64,000 nucleotides of DNA from Streptococcus mitis (GCF_013305725.1 NZ_CP047883.1:1963001-2027000), one strand, 5' to 3'; positions 45,608-57,194 are shown, counted from the stretch's first letter. Notes: generated by a model from the sequence alone, not told the origin. Translations and numbers: made by a program.

Positions 45608-47695
45608 ATGAAACCACTACTTGAAACCATCGATACCCGCTTTGGAACTGCCAGCAAGCATGCCTTTTCTCGGGGAAATACCCTGCCATACACAGGCGTT
45701 CCTTTTGGGATGAATTACTTTGTGCCCCAGACCAGTGACCAGGAGGGATCTTGGTTTTTTGATCCGCATCTGCCTATATTTCAAGGGATTCGATTAACCC
45801 ACCAGCCCAGTCCTTGGATTGGAGACTACTCTTGGCTCCTTCTGACACCTGTCACAGGTCAGCTAGGTGGAGACAGCCTCTTTCATCGTCAGTCTTCCTA
45901 TGATATGGATAATGCCTCTTTCCAACCCCATTATCTAAAAATTTTCTCCCTGCGCTATCAGATTAAAACCCAGCTCACACCGACTTGCTACGGTGCTTCT
46001 ATTCGTTTGGAACAAAAGCAAGGCAAAGCCCTCTCCCTCTATCTTCACGCAGCAGATGAACTGACCGTGGAGCAAGTAGATAAGCGAACTCTTGCCCTGC
46101 GACAAGAAGGAAAAACTGAGACCAACAAAAATCCACTGATACTCTTCACTACCCTGCAAATGAATACGGATATCCTTGCTATCAACCAAGAAGGCGAAGA
46201 CTGGCGAATCGACTTAGCAAGTAGTCAAACTGAAATTCAGTTAGCCACTTCTTTCATCTCTCCTTCTCAAGCACTGCTTAATCTACCTAAAGAAGATTTT
46301 GATAACTGTAAATCAAGTGCCCAAGCGGATTGGGAAAATCTCCTCCATCGTTTTGACGTTATAGAGACAGGAGAGGCTAACCGAACCTTCTTTGATCACT
46401 GCCTTTACAGACTCTTCCTATTTCCTCAAACTTTTTATGAGGTTGATGAATCAGGGCAAGCCATCCACATGGATCTGGCTACTGGCACTGTCAAGTCTGG
46501 TGTCCTCTTCAGCAACAATGGTTTCTGGGATACCTTCCGTACCACCTTCCCTCTCTTTGCCCTTATCATACCGGAACACTACCACCGCTTCTTAGAAGGA
46601 TTTCTCAATAGCTATCGCGATACTGGATTCCTTCCAAAATGGCTGGCCCCAGATGAACGGGGTATGATGCCAGGTACACTTTTAGACGGTATTATCGCAG
46701 ATAGCTCCTGCAAGGACATGGCCCCCGACCTAGAAGAAGAACTCCTCCAAGCTATGCTCGAAACAGCCAGCAAGGTCGACCCTCTAAGCATCAATGGTCG
46801 CCACGGACTAGCCCAATACCAAGAACTTGGCTATCTCTCTACCGACCACCACGAAAGTGTTAGCCATACTCTAGACTATGCCTATAGTGACTTTTGTATC
46901 GCTAGCTGTGCTGAAAAACTGGGGAAAATAGAAATCGCTGAAACCTACAAGGCCGCATCACAAAATTACCGACATCTATTTGATACTGAAACAGGCTATA
47001 TGCGTGCGCGTGATGGTCAAGGAAACTTCCGCCCTGACTTCTCTCCTTATAGTTGGGGGCGAGACTATGCCGAATGCTCTGCCATTCAAGCGACTTTAGG
47101 CGTCCTCCACGACATCCCAGGCTTGATCCAACTTATGGGTGGAAAAGAAGCCTTCAGCAACTATCTTTTGAAAACCTGTCAAGATGCTCCCCTCTTTGAG
47201 ACAACAGGCTATGGTTACGAAATTCACGAAATGAGCGAGATGGCTACAACTCCGTTTGGACAAGTCGCTATTTCCAACCAGCCGAGCTTCCACATTCCTT
47301 ATCTCTTCCGCTACAGCGACTATCCTGACTACACTGCCCTTCTCATCAAGACGCTCCGTCAGAAAGCTTTTCAGCCAAGTTGGGAAGCCTATCCTGGCGA
47401 TGAAGATAATGGTAGCCTCTCGGCATGGTACATCTGGTCAGCTCTTGGATTTTATCCGACCTGTCCAGGAAAACCTAGCTATGATCTCGGAATTCCTCTC
47501 TTTGACCACCTCCGAATCTATCTGGCTAAAGAAGATAAATGGCTAGATATCCATACTAAACAAAACCATAGCCATTTCAACTTTGTAGAAGAATGCCTAC
47601 TAGACAAAACACTCGTATCAACTATTCAACACCAAGACCTCCTAAAAGCTGAACAGCTAACCTTTACCCTCAGCTGGTTGCCAAGTCATCGCTAA
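45608..47695 (+). CDS. Alpha-1,2-mannosidase, GH92
   Basis: The 695-residue protein starts with FGTASKHAFSRGNTLPYTGVPFGM and has GFWDTFRTTFPL, SHTLDYAYSDFCIA and YPGDEDNGSLSAWYIWSALGFYP, all strong GH92 (Ca-dependent mannosidase) signatures. No signal peptide, so cytosolic. It is divergent from GH125 and complements it: GH92 trims alpha-1,2, GH125 trims alpha-1,6, GH38 others. AAAGGAAAG precedes the ATG. Confidence 0.93.
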   Translation: MKPLLETIDTRFGTASKHAFSRGNTLPYTGVPFGMNYFVPQTSDQEGSWFFDPHLPIFQGIRLTHQPSPWIGDYSWLLLTPVTGQLGGDSLFHRQSSYDMDNASFQPHYLKIFSLRYQIKTQLTPTCYGASIRLEQKQGKALSLYLHAADELTVEQVDKRTLALRQEGKTETNKNPLILFTTLQMNTDILAINQEGEDWRIDLASSQTEIQLATSFISPSQALLNLPKEDFDNCKSSAQADWENLLHRFDVIETGEANRTFFDHCLYRLFLFPQTFYEVDESGQAIHMDLATGTVKSGVLFSNNGFWDTFRTTFPLFALIIPEHYHRFLEGFLNSYRDTGFLPKWLAPDERGMMPGTLLDGIIADSSCKDMAPDLEEELLQAMLETASKVDPLSINGRHGLAQYQELGYLSTDHHESVSHTLDYAYSDFCIASCAEKLGKIEIAETYKAASQNYRHLFDTETGYMRARDGQGNFRPDFSPYSWGRDYAECSAIQATLGVLHDIPGLIQLMGGKEAFSNYLLKTCQDAPLFETTGYGYEIHEMSEMATTPFGQVAISNQPSFHIPYLFRYSDYPDYTALLIKTLRQKAFQPSWEAYPGDEDNGSLSAWYIWSALGFYPTCPGKPSYDLGIPLFDHLRIYLAKEDKWLDIHTKQNHSHFNFVEECLLDKTLVSTIQHQDLLKAEQLTFTLSWLPSHR

Positions 47696-47722
47696 ATAAT
47701 AAAAAATCTGCAATCCCCAAGG

Positions 47723-47900
47723 TTATCCACAATCTGTGAATAACTATCCCAAACTGTGCTTAACTCTTGAGTTGCAGCAATTAAAACTACTTTATAATCC
47801 TCAAAAGTTACTAAATTGGTCATACAAATAAGAATTATCACTAAAATAATCAGAAGTTATCCACACTTATCCACAACCTGTTAGTAACTTTTGTGAATAG
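47723..47900. other. Cluster of DnaA boxes between GH92 and SPFH genes
   Basis: Three perfect TTATCCACA boxes lie at 47723-47731, 47857-47865 and 47867-47875, the last two one base apart. Reverse-strand near-matches are at 47735-47743 (TTATTCACA, 8 of 9), 47755-47763 (7 of 9) and 47892-47900 (7 of 9). The stretch between is A+T-rich. There is no dnaA or dnaN here, so this is not oriC itself. It could titrate or regulate DnaA. Confidence 0.75.
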
Positions 47901-47938
47901 TCTTATTTAAGCTAAGGCTTATCTCTCACGAACACTAA

Positions 47939-47962
47939 AAAGAGCCTGACTCCAGGCTCTTT
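47939..47962 (-). terminator. Terminator of the SPFH gene
   Basis: AAAGAGCCTG-actc-CAGGCTCTTT, followed by T-rich sequence on the minus strand; 10-bp stem. Confidence 0.85.
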
Positions 47963-47968
47963 AGTCTA

Positions 47969-48871
47969 TTATTTCTTCTCAGCACGTAGAGCTGACAAGA
48001 TTTGTGTACGGATATCATCCACACCATTTGGCGTATTTGGTAAAAAGATAGTTTGATTTCCTTTAGAGGCAAAGGTATTCAAAGTATCCAAATACTGGTT
48101 GGTCAAGAGTATGGACATGATTTGTTCTTCTGTCATGCCAACATTGGCTTCCTTGAGTTCTGTGATAGACTCTGCCAATCCATCCACAATCGCCTTACGT
48201 TGTTGGGCAATCCCCACACCATGAAGGCGGTCTTTTTCTGCTTCGGCTTCAGCTGCAGTGACGATTTTAATCTTGTCAGCTTCCGCCAATTCTTGCGCTG
48301 CAACCCGCTTACGTTGCGCCGCATTGATTTCATTCATGGATTGCTTAACTTCTGCATCTGGTTCGACTTTGGTAATCAAGGTTTTCACGATAATATAACC
48401 GTAAGTTGTCATTTCTTCCGCTACTTGGTGTTGAACCTCAAGGGCAATCTCATCTTTTTTCTCAAATAATTCATCCAAGGTTAATTTTGGAACAGAAGAG
48501 CGAAGGGCGTCTTCGATATAAGATTTAATCTGAGATTCTGGACGCATGAGTTTATAGTAGGCATCTGTCACGCTCTGTTCATTGACACGGTACTGAGTCG
48601 CTACATTCATCATAACAAACACATTGTCCTTGGTCTTAGTCTCAACCACAATATCGCTTTGCAACAAGCGCAACTGAATCCGAGCTGCAATCGAGTCAAT
48701 CCCAAAAGGCAAGCGAATATGAATACCGCTATTGGCAACCTTTTGGTATTTCCCAAAGCGTTCAATAATCGCCACCGACTGCTGACGAACCACATAAACT
48801 GTACTCAGTGTGACTATCAGTAATAGGAGCACACAAATCACCACAAAAATCATCAAAAATGTTGTTATCAT
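47969..48871 (-). CDS. SPFH/Band 7 membrane-scaffold protein
   Basis: About 300 residues. I chose ATG 48871 because the GGAGG lies 6 nt before it; the frame extends to 48889. It has an N-terminal helix (residues 1-25), the prohibitin/SPFH start VVRQQSVAIIERFGKYQKV, and a long charged helix with AAQRKRVAAQELAEADK. These proteins form lipid-domain scaffolds and chaperone membrane proteases. No NfeD partner gene is adjacent. Precise role unknown. Confidence 0.88.
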   Translation of the reverse strand: MITTFLMIFVVICVLLLLIVTLSTVYVVRQQSVAIIERFGKYQKVANSGIHIRLPFGIDSIAARIQLRLLQSDIVVETKTKDNVFVMMNVATQYRVNEQSVTDAYYKLMRPESQIKSYIEDALRSSVPKLTLDELFEKKDEIALEVQHQVAEEMTTYGYIIVKTLITKVEPDAEVKQSMNEINAAQRKRVAAQELAEADKIKIVTAAEAEAEKDRLHGVGIAQQRKAIVDGLAESITELKEANVGMTEEQIMSILLTNQYLDTLNTFASKGNQTIFLPNTPNGVDDIRTQILSALRAEKK

Positions 48872-49003
48872 CGCGACGACCTCCATCATTATTTTTTTCC
48901 TGTATTATAGCACATTTAAAGAAGGTTGTGCAGTTTTTACTGCGATTTTTCCTGAAATGTCAATAATTAGAGGTGAATTGTCACATTATCGTCTAATCTC
49001 TTG

Positions 49004-50155
49004 CTAAAACAACTCTTTATAAAAGGCAATCGTTTCTTCTAAGGTTGGCATAAATGGGTTTCCTGGTGCGCAGGCATCAATCAAGGCATTCTTAGAAAGG
49101 TATTCAAAGTCGAAATCTTTTTCTTCAATACCAAGTTCAGTCAATTTCTTAGGAATACCTACTGTCTCAGAAAGCTTCTCAATCTCAGCAATCGCATAAT
49201 CGGCACACTCTTCATCTGATTTATCCTCTACATGGAGTCCCAAGGCTTTAGCAACATTGCGGAAAGCTTCTGGTACACGTTTAGCATTTTCACGTTCTAT
49301 AACTGGTAGCAACATAGCACAGCAAACACCGTGTGGCAAGTTATATACTGCACCGAGTTGATGAGCCATTGAGTGAACATAACCAAGACCAGCATTGTTA
49401 AAGCTCATACCACCAAGGAAAATAGCATTGACCATACCTTCACGCGCTTCAATATCGTGTCCATTTGCTACAGCGCGAGGAAGATATTCCTTGATAAGCT
49501 CAATTGCTCCGATAGATAATTTCTTGGTCACATCATAAGCACCAGGTGTTACCAAAGCTTCAACAGCGTGAGTCAGAGCATCCATACCAGTAGCTGCAGT
49601 CAAGCCTTTAGGTTTGGAAAGCATGAGTTCCGGGTCATTAACAGAGATAAGAGCAAGGCTATTCTTGTCAACCATTACCATCTTAACCTTGCGTTCTTCA
49701 TCAGTAATCACATAGTTAATGGTAATTTCTGCTGATGTACCTGCAGTAGTATTGATAGCTACAACAGGAAGACCTTTTTTAGCAGATTTATGAAGTCCTT
49801 CATAATCCTGTGGTTTTCCACCATTTGTAGCCATGATAGAGATACAACTAGCTGCATCCTGTGGAGAGCCCCCACCAAGACTGATGATAAAATCACATCC
49901 ATGTTCTTGCAAAGCAGCTACCCCATCTGTGACATTCTTACAAGTAGGGTTTGGCTCTACATCGCTAAAGATGACATATTCGATTCCTTCTGCATCTAGT
50001 GGTTTTAAAACCTTAGGTAAAATGTCACTTCCTTCGATAAACTTATCTGTCACCAAAAGTGCCTTTTTATAGCCAAGTTCCTTGATATAAGGACCTACTT
50101 CATTTACAACACCTTTACCAATAAGGTTGACTGCCGGAACATAAAATGTAGCCAT
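49004..50155 (-). CDS. Iron-containing alcohol dehydrogenase
   Basis: The 383-residue group III dehydrogenase has the NAD-binding GGGSPQDAA, the metal site ATGMDALTHAVEAL and HSMAHQLGAVYNLPHGVCCAML. It reduces aldehydes to alcohols with NADH. Its promoter (TTGAAA 50225-50220, TATAAT 50202-50197, 17-bp spacer) lies directly beside a Rex-like operator, which fits redox control. The exact substrate is not shown by sequence. Confidence 0.92.
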   Translation of the reverse strand: MATFYVPAVNLIGKGVVNEVGPYIKELGYKKALLVTDKFIEGSDILPKVLKPLDAEGIEYVIFSDVEPNPTCKNVTDGVAALQEHGCDFIISLGGGSPQDAASCISIMATNGGKPQDYEGLHKSAKKGLPVVAINTTAGTSAEITINYVITDEERKVKMVMVDKNSLALISVNDPELMLSKPKGLTAATGMDALTHAVEALVTPGAYDVTKKLSIGAIELIKEYLPRAVANGHDIEAREGMVNAIFLGGMSFNNAGLGYVHSMAHQLGAVYNLPHGVCCAMLLPVIERENAKRVPEAFRNVAKALGLHVEDKSDEECADYAIAEIEKLSETVGIPKKLTELGIEEKDFDFEYLSKNALIDACAPGNPFMPTLEETIAFYKELF

Positions 50156-50229
50156 ATAATTTTCCTCCTGCGCCTTTGCGCTATCTATTTAACATCATTA
50201 TATTACTTTTTGTATTCGTTTTCAATTAT

Positions 50230-50247
50230 TTGTGAATTGTTTAACAA
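50230..50247. promoter_or_regulatory. Rex-like redox operator upstream of the alcohol dehydrogenase
   Basis: TTGTGAATTGTTTAACAA matches TTGTGAA-N4-TTCACAA at 13 of 14 fixed positions. It ends 5 bp from the -35 box of the leftward promoter. Rex senses NADH/NAD and represses fermentative genes. Confidence 0.7.
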
Positions 50248-50400
50248 ATAATTTTAAAAGGAGTGAAATTTGATTATTATTTATAAGATCCTTTCCCAAT
50301 ATGATACTCTGCTCCTTGAAACAAAATTGCATCTACCAAAGATAACAGCTATAGGCTATCCGCCGACACATGAAATGGGCTACACATCAGCCCCTATTTC

Positions 50401-50431
50401 AAAAAACCGACTAGCTCTCATGAACTAGTCG
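50401..50431 (-). terminator. Terminator of the adc operon
   Basis: CGACTAG (50408-50414) pairs with CTAGTCG (50425-50431), followed by T6 on the minus strand. A second hairpin (GAAAT...ATTTC with GGGCT/AGCCC) lies at about 50372-50402. Confidence 0.8.
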
Positions 50432-50439
50432 ATTTCTCA

Positions 50440-51945
50440 TCAATGCGCTAACATTTCTTGGGCGATTTCTTGGCCAGATAGGTTATCTGGGTAGTAGGTT
50501 GGCCAGTTATCCATTTCTTCAAAGAGGGCTTCTTGGCTTGTGCCTCCAAAGAAGATATGGAAATGTTCTGCCTTAACTGGGGCGATATTGTGGTCACTAA
50601 ACTGAACATACTTGAACTGTCCAGCGTCTGCATCTGTGGCTTCAAATAGGAAGCGCACGCCACGATTTCCTTTCTTATAAGTCAAGATTTTCTTACCAAC
50701 ATACTTGTAGGTGAATTTCTTACTTTGTCCACCTTGAACAAATTCCATAGTGTTATCAGTGATATTAATCTTAGTCACATCTGTCTGATAGCCTTTTGTA
50801 TAGTAGGCCTTGTACTCAGCCTGAGTCATCTTACCTGTCAACTTAGCCTTGTAATCAAACACTTGATCAAAAGTACCATCTTCAAGGAAAGGATAAACTG
50901 ATTGCCAGTTACCTGCATAGTCACTCAAGGTGCGGTCCTTGACAGCTGCATCCTCGAAGTAACCATTTTGGACTGTCTTGGTATCCTCTGCCTTTTCAGG
51001 CTCGATTGCTGGGCCTTCTTGGTCCGTTGTTTGTTTTAGAGCCTTGAGGTTTTTCTCCATCACGGAGATGTAATTTTCTCCAGCCTTGGTGTCCTCTTCT
51101 GTCAGACTTTCTAAAGGATTGAGGACATCTGTTTTAACACCTGCTTCTTTTGAAAGTGTATTAGCAAGGGCCTGTGAGGCATTTTCTTCAAAGTAGATAT
51201 AGGCAATTTTATTTTTCTTGACATACTCTGTCAATTCTGCCAAGCGAGCTGCTGATGGCTCTGCATCTGGAGAAAGGCCTGAGATTGCGACTTGTTTGAG
51301 TCCATAGTCCAAGGCGAGATAGTTAAAGGCTGCGTGCTGCGTTACAAAGCTCTTTTGTTTGGCTTGAGACAAGCCTTCTGCATAAGCCTTATCCAAGGCT
51401 TGTAATTTTTCGATATAGGCAGCAGCATTCTTCTCAAAGGTCTCTTTTTTATCAGGATAATCTGCTGATAAACTGTCACGGATGTGCTCTACTAGTTTAA
51501 TGGCACGAACTGGTGATAACCAAACATGGGGATCGAACTCATGGTGATGGCCTTCTTCTCCATGGTCATGGTCTCCCTCTTCTTCCTCACCACCTGGCAA
51601 GAGCAACATATCGCCTGTCGCCTTGATGGTTTTGACCTTTTTCTTATCCAAAGTATCTAGCAATTTAGGAACCCAAGTTTCCATGTTTTCATTTTCATAA
51701 ACGAAGGTGTCTGCATCTTGAATCTTGGCAACTGCCTTGGCAGATGGTTCATATTCATGGGGTTCTGTACCAGCACCGATTAGGAGTTCTACATTAGCAG
51801 TATCTCCTGCAACTTGCTTGGTAAATTCATAGACAGGGTAAAAGGTTGTCACAATATTTAGTTTGCCATCTGCCTGCTTTTGATTGGAACAAGCCACTAA
51901 AAACAAGGCACATAGACTGGCGAGTAATAAGCTAATTTTTTTCAT
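50440..51945 (-). CDS. adcA: Zinc-binding lipoprotein AdcA with C-terminal ZinT domain
   Basis: 501 residues from ATG 51945 (AGGAG at proper spacing; an ATG two codons upstream is too close). Lipobox LVAC is at the signal-peptide end. The ZnuA-type domain has a His/Glu-rich loop (GDHDHGEEGHHHEFDPHVW) and the HAAFNYLA zinc site. From about residue 325 a ZinT domain follows (NGYFEDAAVKDRTLSDYAGNWQSVYP and EHFHIFFGG). It captures zinc for AdcBC. Confidence 0.96.
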   Translation of the reverse strand: MKKISLLLASLCALFLVACSNQKQADGKLNIVTTFYPVYEFTKQVAGDTANVELLIGAGTEPHEYEPSAKAVAKIQDADTFVYENENMETWVPKLLDTLDKKKVKTIKATGDMLLLPGGEEEEGDHDHGEEGHHHEFDPHVWLSPVRAIKLVEHIRDSLSADYPDKKETFEKNAAAYIEKLQALDKAYAEGLSQAKQKSFVTQHAAFNYLALDYGLKQVAISGLSPDAEPSAARLAELTEYVKKNKIAYIYFEENASQALANTLSKEAGVKTDVLNPLESLTEEDTKAGENYISVMEKNLKALKQTTDQEGPAIEPEKAEDTKTVQNGYFEDAAVKDRTLSDYAGNWQSVYPFLEDGTFDQVFDYKAKLTGKMTQAEYKAYYTKGYQTDVTKINITDNTMEFVQGGQSKKFTYKYVGKKILTYKKGNRGVRFLFEATDADAGQFKYVQFSDHNIAPVKAEHFHIFFGGTSQEALFEEMDNWPTYYPDNLSGQEIAQEMLAH

Positions 51946-51954
51946 GTTCATCTC

Positions 51955-52761
51955 CTATTTGATAAAACGTCTTACTAAACTAATGAGTAAAAAGACAGTT
52001 ACAAAAATAATTGTAATGCTTGCACTTGCAGGTGTTTCTGCATAGTAGGAAATGTAAAGTCCTGCTACCATTCCCAAAAATCCAATAGCACTGGCAAGCA
52101 GCATAACCGATTTAAAGTTTTTCCCCAGACGCAGGGCTATACTAGCTGGCAAGACCATAATGGTCGATACCAGAAGAGCTCCCGCAGCTGGAATCATAAG
52201 GGCAATGGCCACCCCCGTCACCATGTTAAAAAGAATGGACATGGTACGAACTGGCAAGCCATCCACAAAGGCCGTATCCTCATCAAAGGTCAGTATATAC
52301 ATAGGACGAAGGAAGAGGAAGGTCAAAATCAAGACAACCGCCGCAATGACAAAGAGGGAAATGACCTGCTCTTCGCTAATAGTCACGATTGAACCAAAAA
52401 GATACTGATCCAAACTCATAGAACTAGAGCTTTTACCCTTGCTCATGACAATCAGAGAAACAGCCAGACCTGTTGACATGAGGATAGCTGTCCCGATTTC
52501 CATAAAGCTCTTGTAAACCGTACGGAGATACTCCAGAAAGACCGCCGCAATCAAAACAATGGCAATAGTGGAAATAGTCGGAGAAATCCCCAGAACCAAA
52601 CCAAAAGCTACACCCGAAAGCGAGACGTGGCTGAGGGTATCACTCATCAAACTCTGACGACGCAAGATAAGGAAGGTTCCCAATACCGGCGAGAAAAGAC
52701 TCATGGCAATAACGGCCAGAAATGCACGTTGCATAAAGTCATAAGATAACAAACTAAGCAT
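51955..52761 (-). CDS. adcB: Zinc ABC transporter permease AdcB
   Basis: 268 residues from ATG 52761 with AGGAGGTGG upstream; the frame runs to 52791. Eight or so helices, starting [21 protein letters not shown], with the ABC-3 pattern [17 protein letters not shown]. It overlaps adcC by 8 nt and forms the membrane channel for zinc import. Confidence 0.95.
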   Translation of the reverse strand: MLSLLSYDFMQRAFLAVIAMSLFSPVLGTFLILRRQSLMSDTLSHVSLSGVAFGLVLGISPTISTIAIVLIAAVFLEYLRTVYKSFMEIGTAILMSTGLAVSLIVMSKGKSSSSMSLDQYLFGSIVTISEEQVISLFVIAAVVLILTFLFLRPMYILTFDEDTAFVDGLPVRTMSILFNMVTGVAIALMIPAAGALLVSTIMVLPASIALRLGKNFKSVMLLASAIGFLGMVAGLYISYYAETPASASITIIFVTVFLLISLVRRFIK

Positions 52762-53458
52762 GGCCCACCTCCTGGTCATTCTCATGAACATTGAAACAAC
52801 GCCATGGCGAATCTTGGTTACGGACTAGATGGATATTGCGATCCGCATAATCCTTAACTTCTTCAGGGTCATGGGTAATCATCAAAACAGCCTTGCCATG
52901 ATGATGGGCGCTGTGGTGCATGAGTTCGTAAAATTCATTTTTACTTCCTGCATCCATCCCCGTTGTCGGCTCATCTAGAATAAACACATCTGGATCCGAA
53001 GCAAACATACGCGCAATCACCGCTCGCTGCTTTTGTCCTCCAGATAGAGACCCCAAGCGTTTGTCTCGATGTTCCCACATACCAACTGAGTCCAAACTAG
53101 CCTTGATATGCTCCTCATCATGAGCATTCAAACGACGGAACCAACCCTTTCGTGGATAGCGACCCGACTTGACAAATTCATAAACCGTACTTGGAAAACC
53201 AGCATTAAAACTGGCAATCTGCTGGGGAAGATAGGCTATTCTCAATTTCTTACCCTGCGTATTTGTCTTTGAAATGGTCACCTTTCCAATGCGTGGCTGA
53301 AGGATTCCAAGACTGGCCTTAATCAGTGTCGTCTTAGCTGCCCCATTCTCCCCTGTCAAGGTAACAAATTCCCCACTATCAACACTATAATTGATATGTT
53401 CAAGAACGGGCTCCTTATCATAATAGAAGGATAAATCCTCTACCGTAATGTATCTCAT
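52754..53458 (-). CDS. adcC: Zinc ABC transporter ATPase AdcC
   Basis: The 234-residue ATPase has Walker [10 protein letters not shown] (alanine in place of the usual glycine of GxGGKT/S), Q-loop LPQQ, signature LSGGQKQR, Walker [13 protein letters not shown] and H-loop MITHD. The alanine change at Walker A is unusual but lies outside the lysine-threonine core. It is first to adcB and overlaps adcR by 1 nt. Confidence 0.95.
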   Translation of the reverse strand: MRYITVEDLSFYYDKEPVLEHINYSVDSGEFVTLTGENGAAKTTLIKASLGILQPRIGKVTISKTNTQGKKLRIAYLPQQIASFNAGFPSTVYEFVKSGRYPRKGWFRRLNAHDEEHIKASLDSVGMWEHRDKRLGSLSGGQKQRAVIARMFASDPDVFILDEPTTGMDAGSKNEFYELMHHSAHHHGKAVLMITHDPEEVKDYADRNIHLVRNQDSPWRCFNVHENDQEVGHA

Positions 53459-53898
53459 TATTTGATTTCTCCTACTAAAGCAGTCAAAAACCGCTGAATA
53501 ACTTTTTGTTCATTTGGAGTAAACTGAGTTGCCACTTGTTCATAGGTTAAAAGTGTATGCTCATGGTGATGATGGTGCTCCTCAGCGATTGGACGAGCCA
53601 AATCAGTCAACTGATAAAAAATCACACGCGCATCCTTAGGATCTTTAGATGTTTCCAACATCCCTTCCTTGACCAAAGACTTAATGGCCTTGGTAACTGC
53701 CGCCTGACTGACATTGAGGCGACGGGCCAACTCTGAATTTGTTAAAGATTCCTCTGACAAGAGCATGAGAATGTGCTCCTGAGTATTGGTCAGGGCCACC
53801 TCGCTAGTACAATGACCTATTAGGATTTCATGCTGATTTTCCGCCTGCAAAATCACCTCATTTAAAAAGGCATCGATATCCTTCGCTAGCTGTCTCAT
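53458..53898 (-). CDS. adcR: Zinc-responsive MarR-family repressor AdcR
   Basis: The 146-residue protein has a MarR winged helix ([28 protein letters not shown]) and zinc-binding residues including the HHHHEH cluster near residue 108. With zinc it represses the adc operon. An Adc box lies 66 bp upstream. Confidence 0.95.
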   Translation of the reverse strand: MRQLAKDIDAFLNEVILQAENQHEILIGHCTSEVALTNTQEHILMLLSEESLTNSELARRLNVSQAAVTKAIKSLVKEGMLETSKDPKDARVIFYQLTDLARPIAEEHHHHHEHTLLTYEQVATQFTPNEQKVIQRFLTALVGEIK

Positions 53899-53963
53899 AT
53901 CTGACTCCTTTCCTTTTAGACTTCTCTTTTTTAAGAGAAAATACTATTCTTTAAAAAAAATTA

Positions 53964-53975
53964 TTTACTGGTTAA
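53964..53975. promoter_or_regulatory. AdcR operator (Adc box)
   Basis: Minus-strand TTAACCAGTAAA matches TTAACYRGTTAA at 11 of 12 positions. It lies upstream of adcR, consistent with autorepression by zinc-AdcR. Confidence 0.75.
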
Positions 53976-54000
53976 TTATATCACAACCAAAAAAAGAGTC

Positions 54001-54029
54001 AAGGGAAAGAGCTATAAAAACGTTTCCCT
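54001..54029 (-). terminator. Terminator after the 5'-nucleotidase remnant
   Basis: AGGGAAA...TTTCCCT stem, followed on the minus strand by TGACTCTTTTTTT. It would end transcription of the decayed LPXTG gene. Confidence 0.6.
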
Positions 54030-54055
54030 AGACTCCTTTAGATTTGAAATTTAAC

Positions 54056-55540
54056 TTATTTTTGCTGTGATTTTCGACTTACAAAGATACCTGCTAACCC
54101 TGTGACCATTCCCATTAAAAGCAAGAAAATAGATTGTTCACTACCTGTATTTGGAAGAACTTTTTCTGAAACGACTTCCTTCTTGCTAAATTGACCTGCC
54201 ACCTCATAAGAAAGTTTTACAGTAGTATTTGCATCAACTGTAGCTGCATCTGTTTGAGACGTTTCCCTGATGGTAGATTAGTGTCATAGTAGACCTTCAC
54301 ACCTGAAACTTGCAAGAAGCCACCACTTGGTTCTAGCAATGGTTGTCCGTTCTCATCCAAGACCTTCTTGCTATCCTTATCGACCTGCAAGATAGATCCG
54401 AGTGACTTTTCAAACATATCCAATACTTGTTGCCCAGTCACTTGGATTTGTGAAATGGTATTTCCAAATGGAAGAACAGCAATAACATTACCTTTTGTGA
54501 TTGGTTTGCCTTTTACAATAGTTTCACGCAGTCCACCACCATTTGTCACAGCGATGTCAGCCGGATGGCTAAATCCTGTTTGACCATACTGATAGAGGGA
54601 ATCTGCTACGACGTTTCCGAGGTTAGTTTCACGGACTCGAACATTTTCCCGGTCACCGTTGAGTTCTACAGGGCTGTTTGAAACGAGGATTTTTAGACAA
54701 GGCTTCTGCCAGAGTTGAACCACGCCATTCGACTGGGGTTGTCGTATCTACACCTAAGTGAGCGAGGACGACATAGTGTTTGTAGTCCTTACCTTCGGTA
54801 CTTGCCTTAGCTTGCACTTCTTCAATAACCTTATTCACCTCTGTAATTGGATCTGTAAAGGTTACTCCTTTGACATTTTTAGGGTGAATTTTAGTAGCTG
54901 TTTCCGGTGTTGTCACACCAATCACAACAAACTCATCACCTTTTACAGTCTTATCTTTATCAACAATTGTAGAAGCTTCAAAGAGACGGGCACCATTGAC
55001 GTAGGTATTTGAGCTAAGTAATGGGAATTTCAAAATTTCTTTGTATTTCTTAGCTTCGTCTAAACCAAAGTCAAACTCATGGTTTCCTACTGCCATGGCA
55101 TCATACTGTATCTGATTGAGAATTTCGGCGCGTGCTTCACCCTTTGTAGAGTTAGAAATCGGTAAACCTTGGAAGGCATCTCCAGCATCTACGACGAGAG
55201 TAGTTTGATTTGATTTCGCGCGTTCCTGCTCGATGACTGTCGCTAGCTTAGCGTCTCCAATTACTCCCTTTTCCTCTACAATACGACCATGGACATCATT
55301 AGTGTGCAAGATAACGGTGTCTTTTTCTTCGCTTTTAGGAGATTCAACAGGAGCTTCCTTTGCTTCCGCTGATTCAACAGTTGTGAGAGTTGCCGCCTAT
55401 GTTGTTGGAACTGCAGGAGTTGCTACAGCAGGTGACTTCTCTATAGAACTAGCCGTTTCATCAGCATAAGCATGCCCAGCCAATACGACTGAGGCCAATA
55501 GGCCTGTCGACAAGACAGGTAACAAGAAACGTTTATTCAT
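54056..55540 (-). pseudogene. Decayed LPXTG-anchored 5'-nucleotidase
   Basis: From ATG 55540 a signal peptide (MNKRFLLPVLSTGLLASVVLA) leads to an in-frame TAG about residue 47 (after VPTT). The frame then carries the calcineurin-like phosphoesterase motifs (ILHTNDVHGR, VDAGDAFQG, VGNHEFDFG). Near 54700 a deletion removes the middle and shifts the frame before NSPVELNGDRENVR and the 5'-nucleotidase domain. A second deletion-type frame change near 54257 joins the C-terminus LPNTGSEQ with its hydrophobic anchor and tail. At least three lesions, so nonfunctional. Confidence 0.9.
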
Positions 55541-55680
55541 TTTTAAATCTCTTTCTTTTTCTCATTCACACTATATTATACGCTATTTACAATATTTTTG
55601 AAACTTTCAACATATTTTTTACTAAAATATTCGCCATTTAACAAAAAGCCTGAACTAAAAAATTCAAGCTTTTAATCAAT

Positions 55681-57184
<1,504 letters not shown>

Positions 57185-57194
57185 TTATTTCCTT

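Noticed and set aside
47723..47900. Calling this region oriC
   Set aside because: There is no dnaA/dnaN, rnpA or rpmH near; only the DnaA boxes are shared with an origin.
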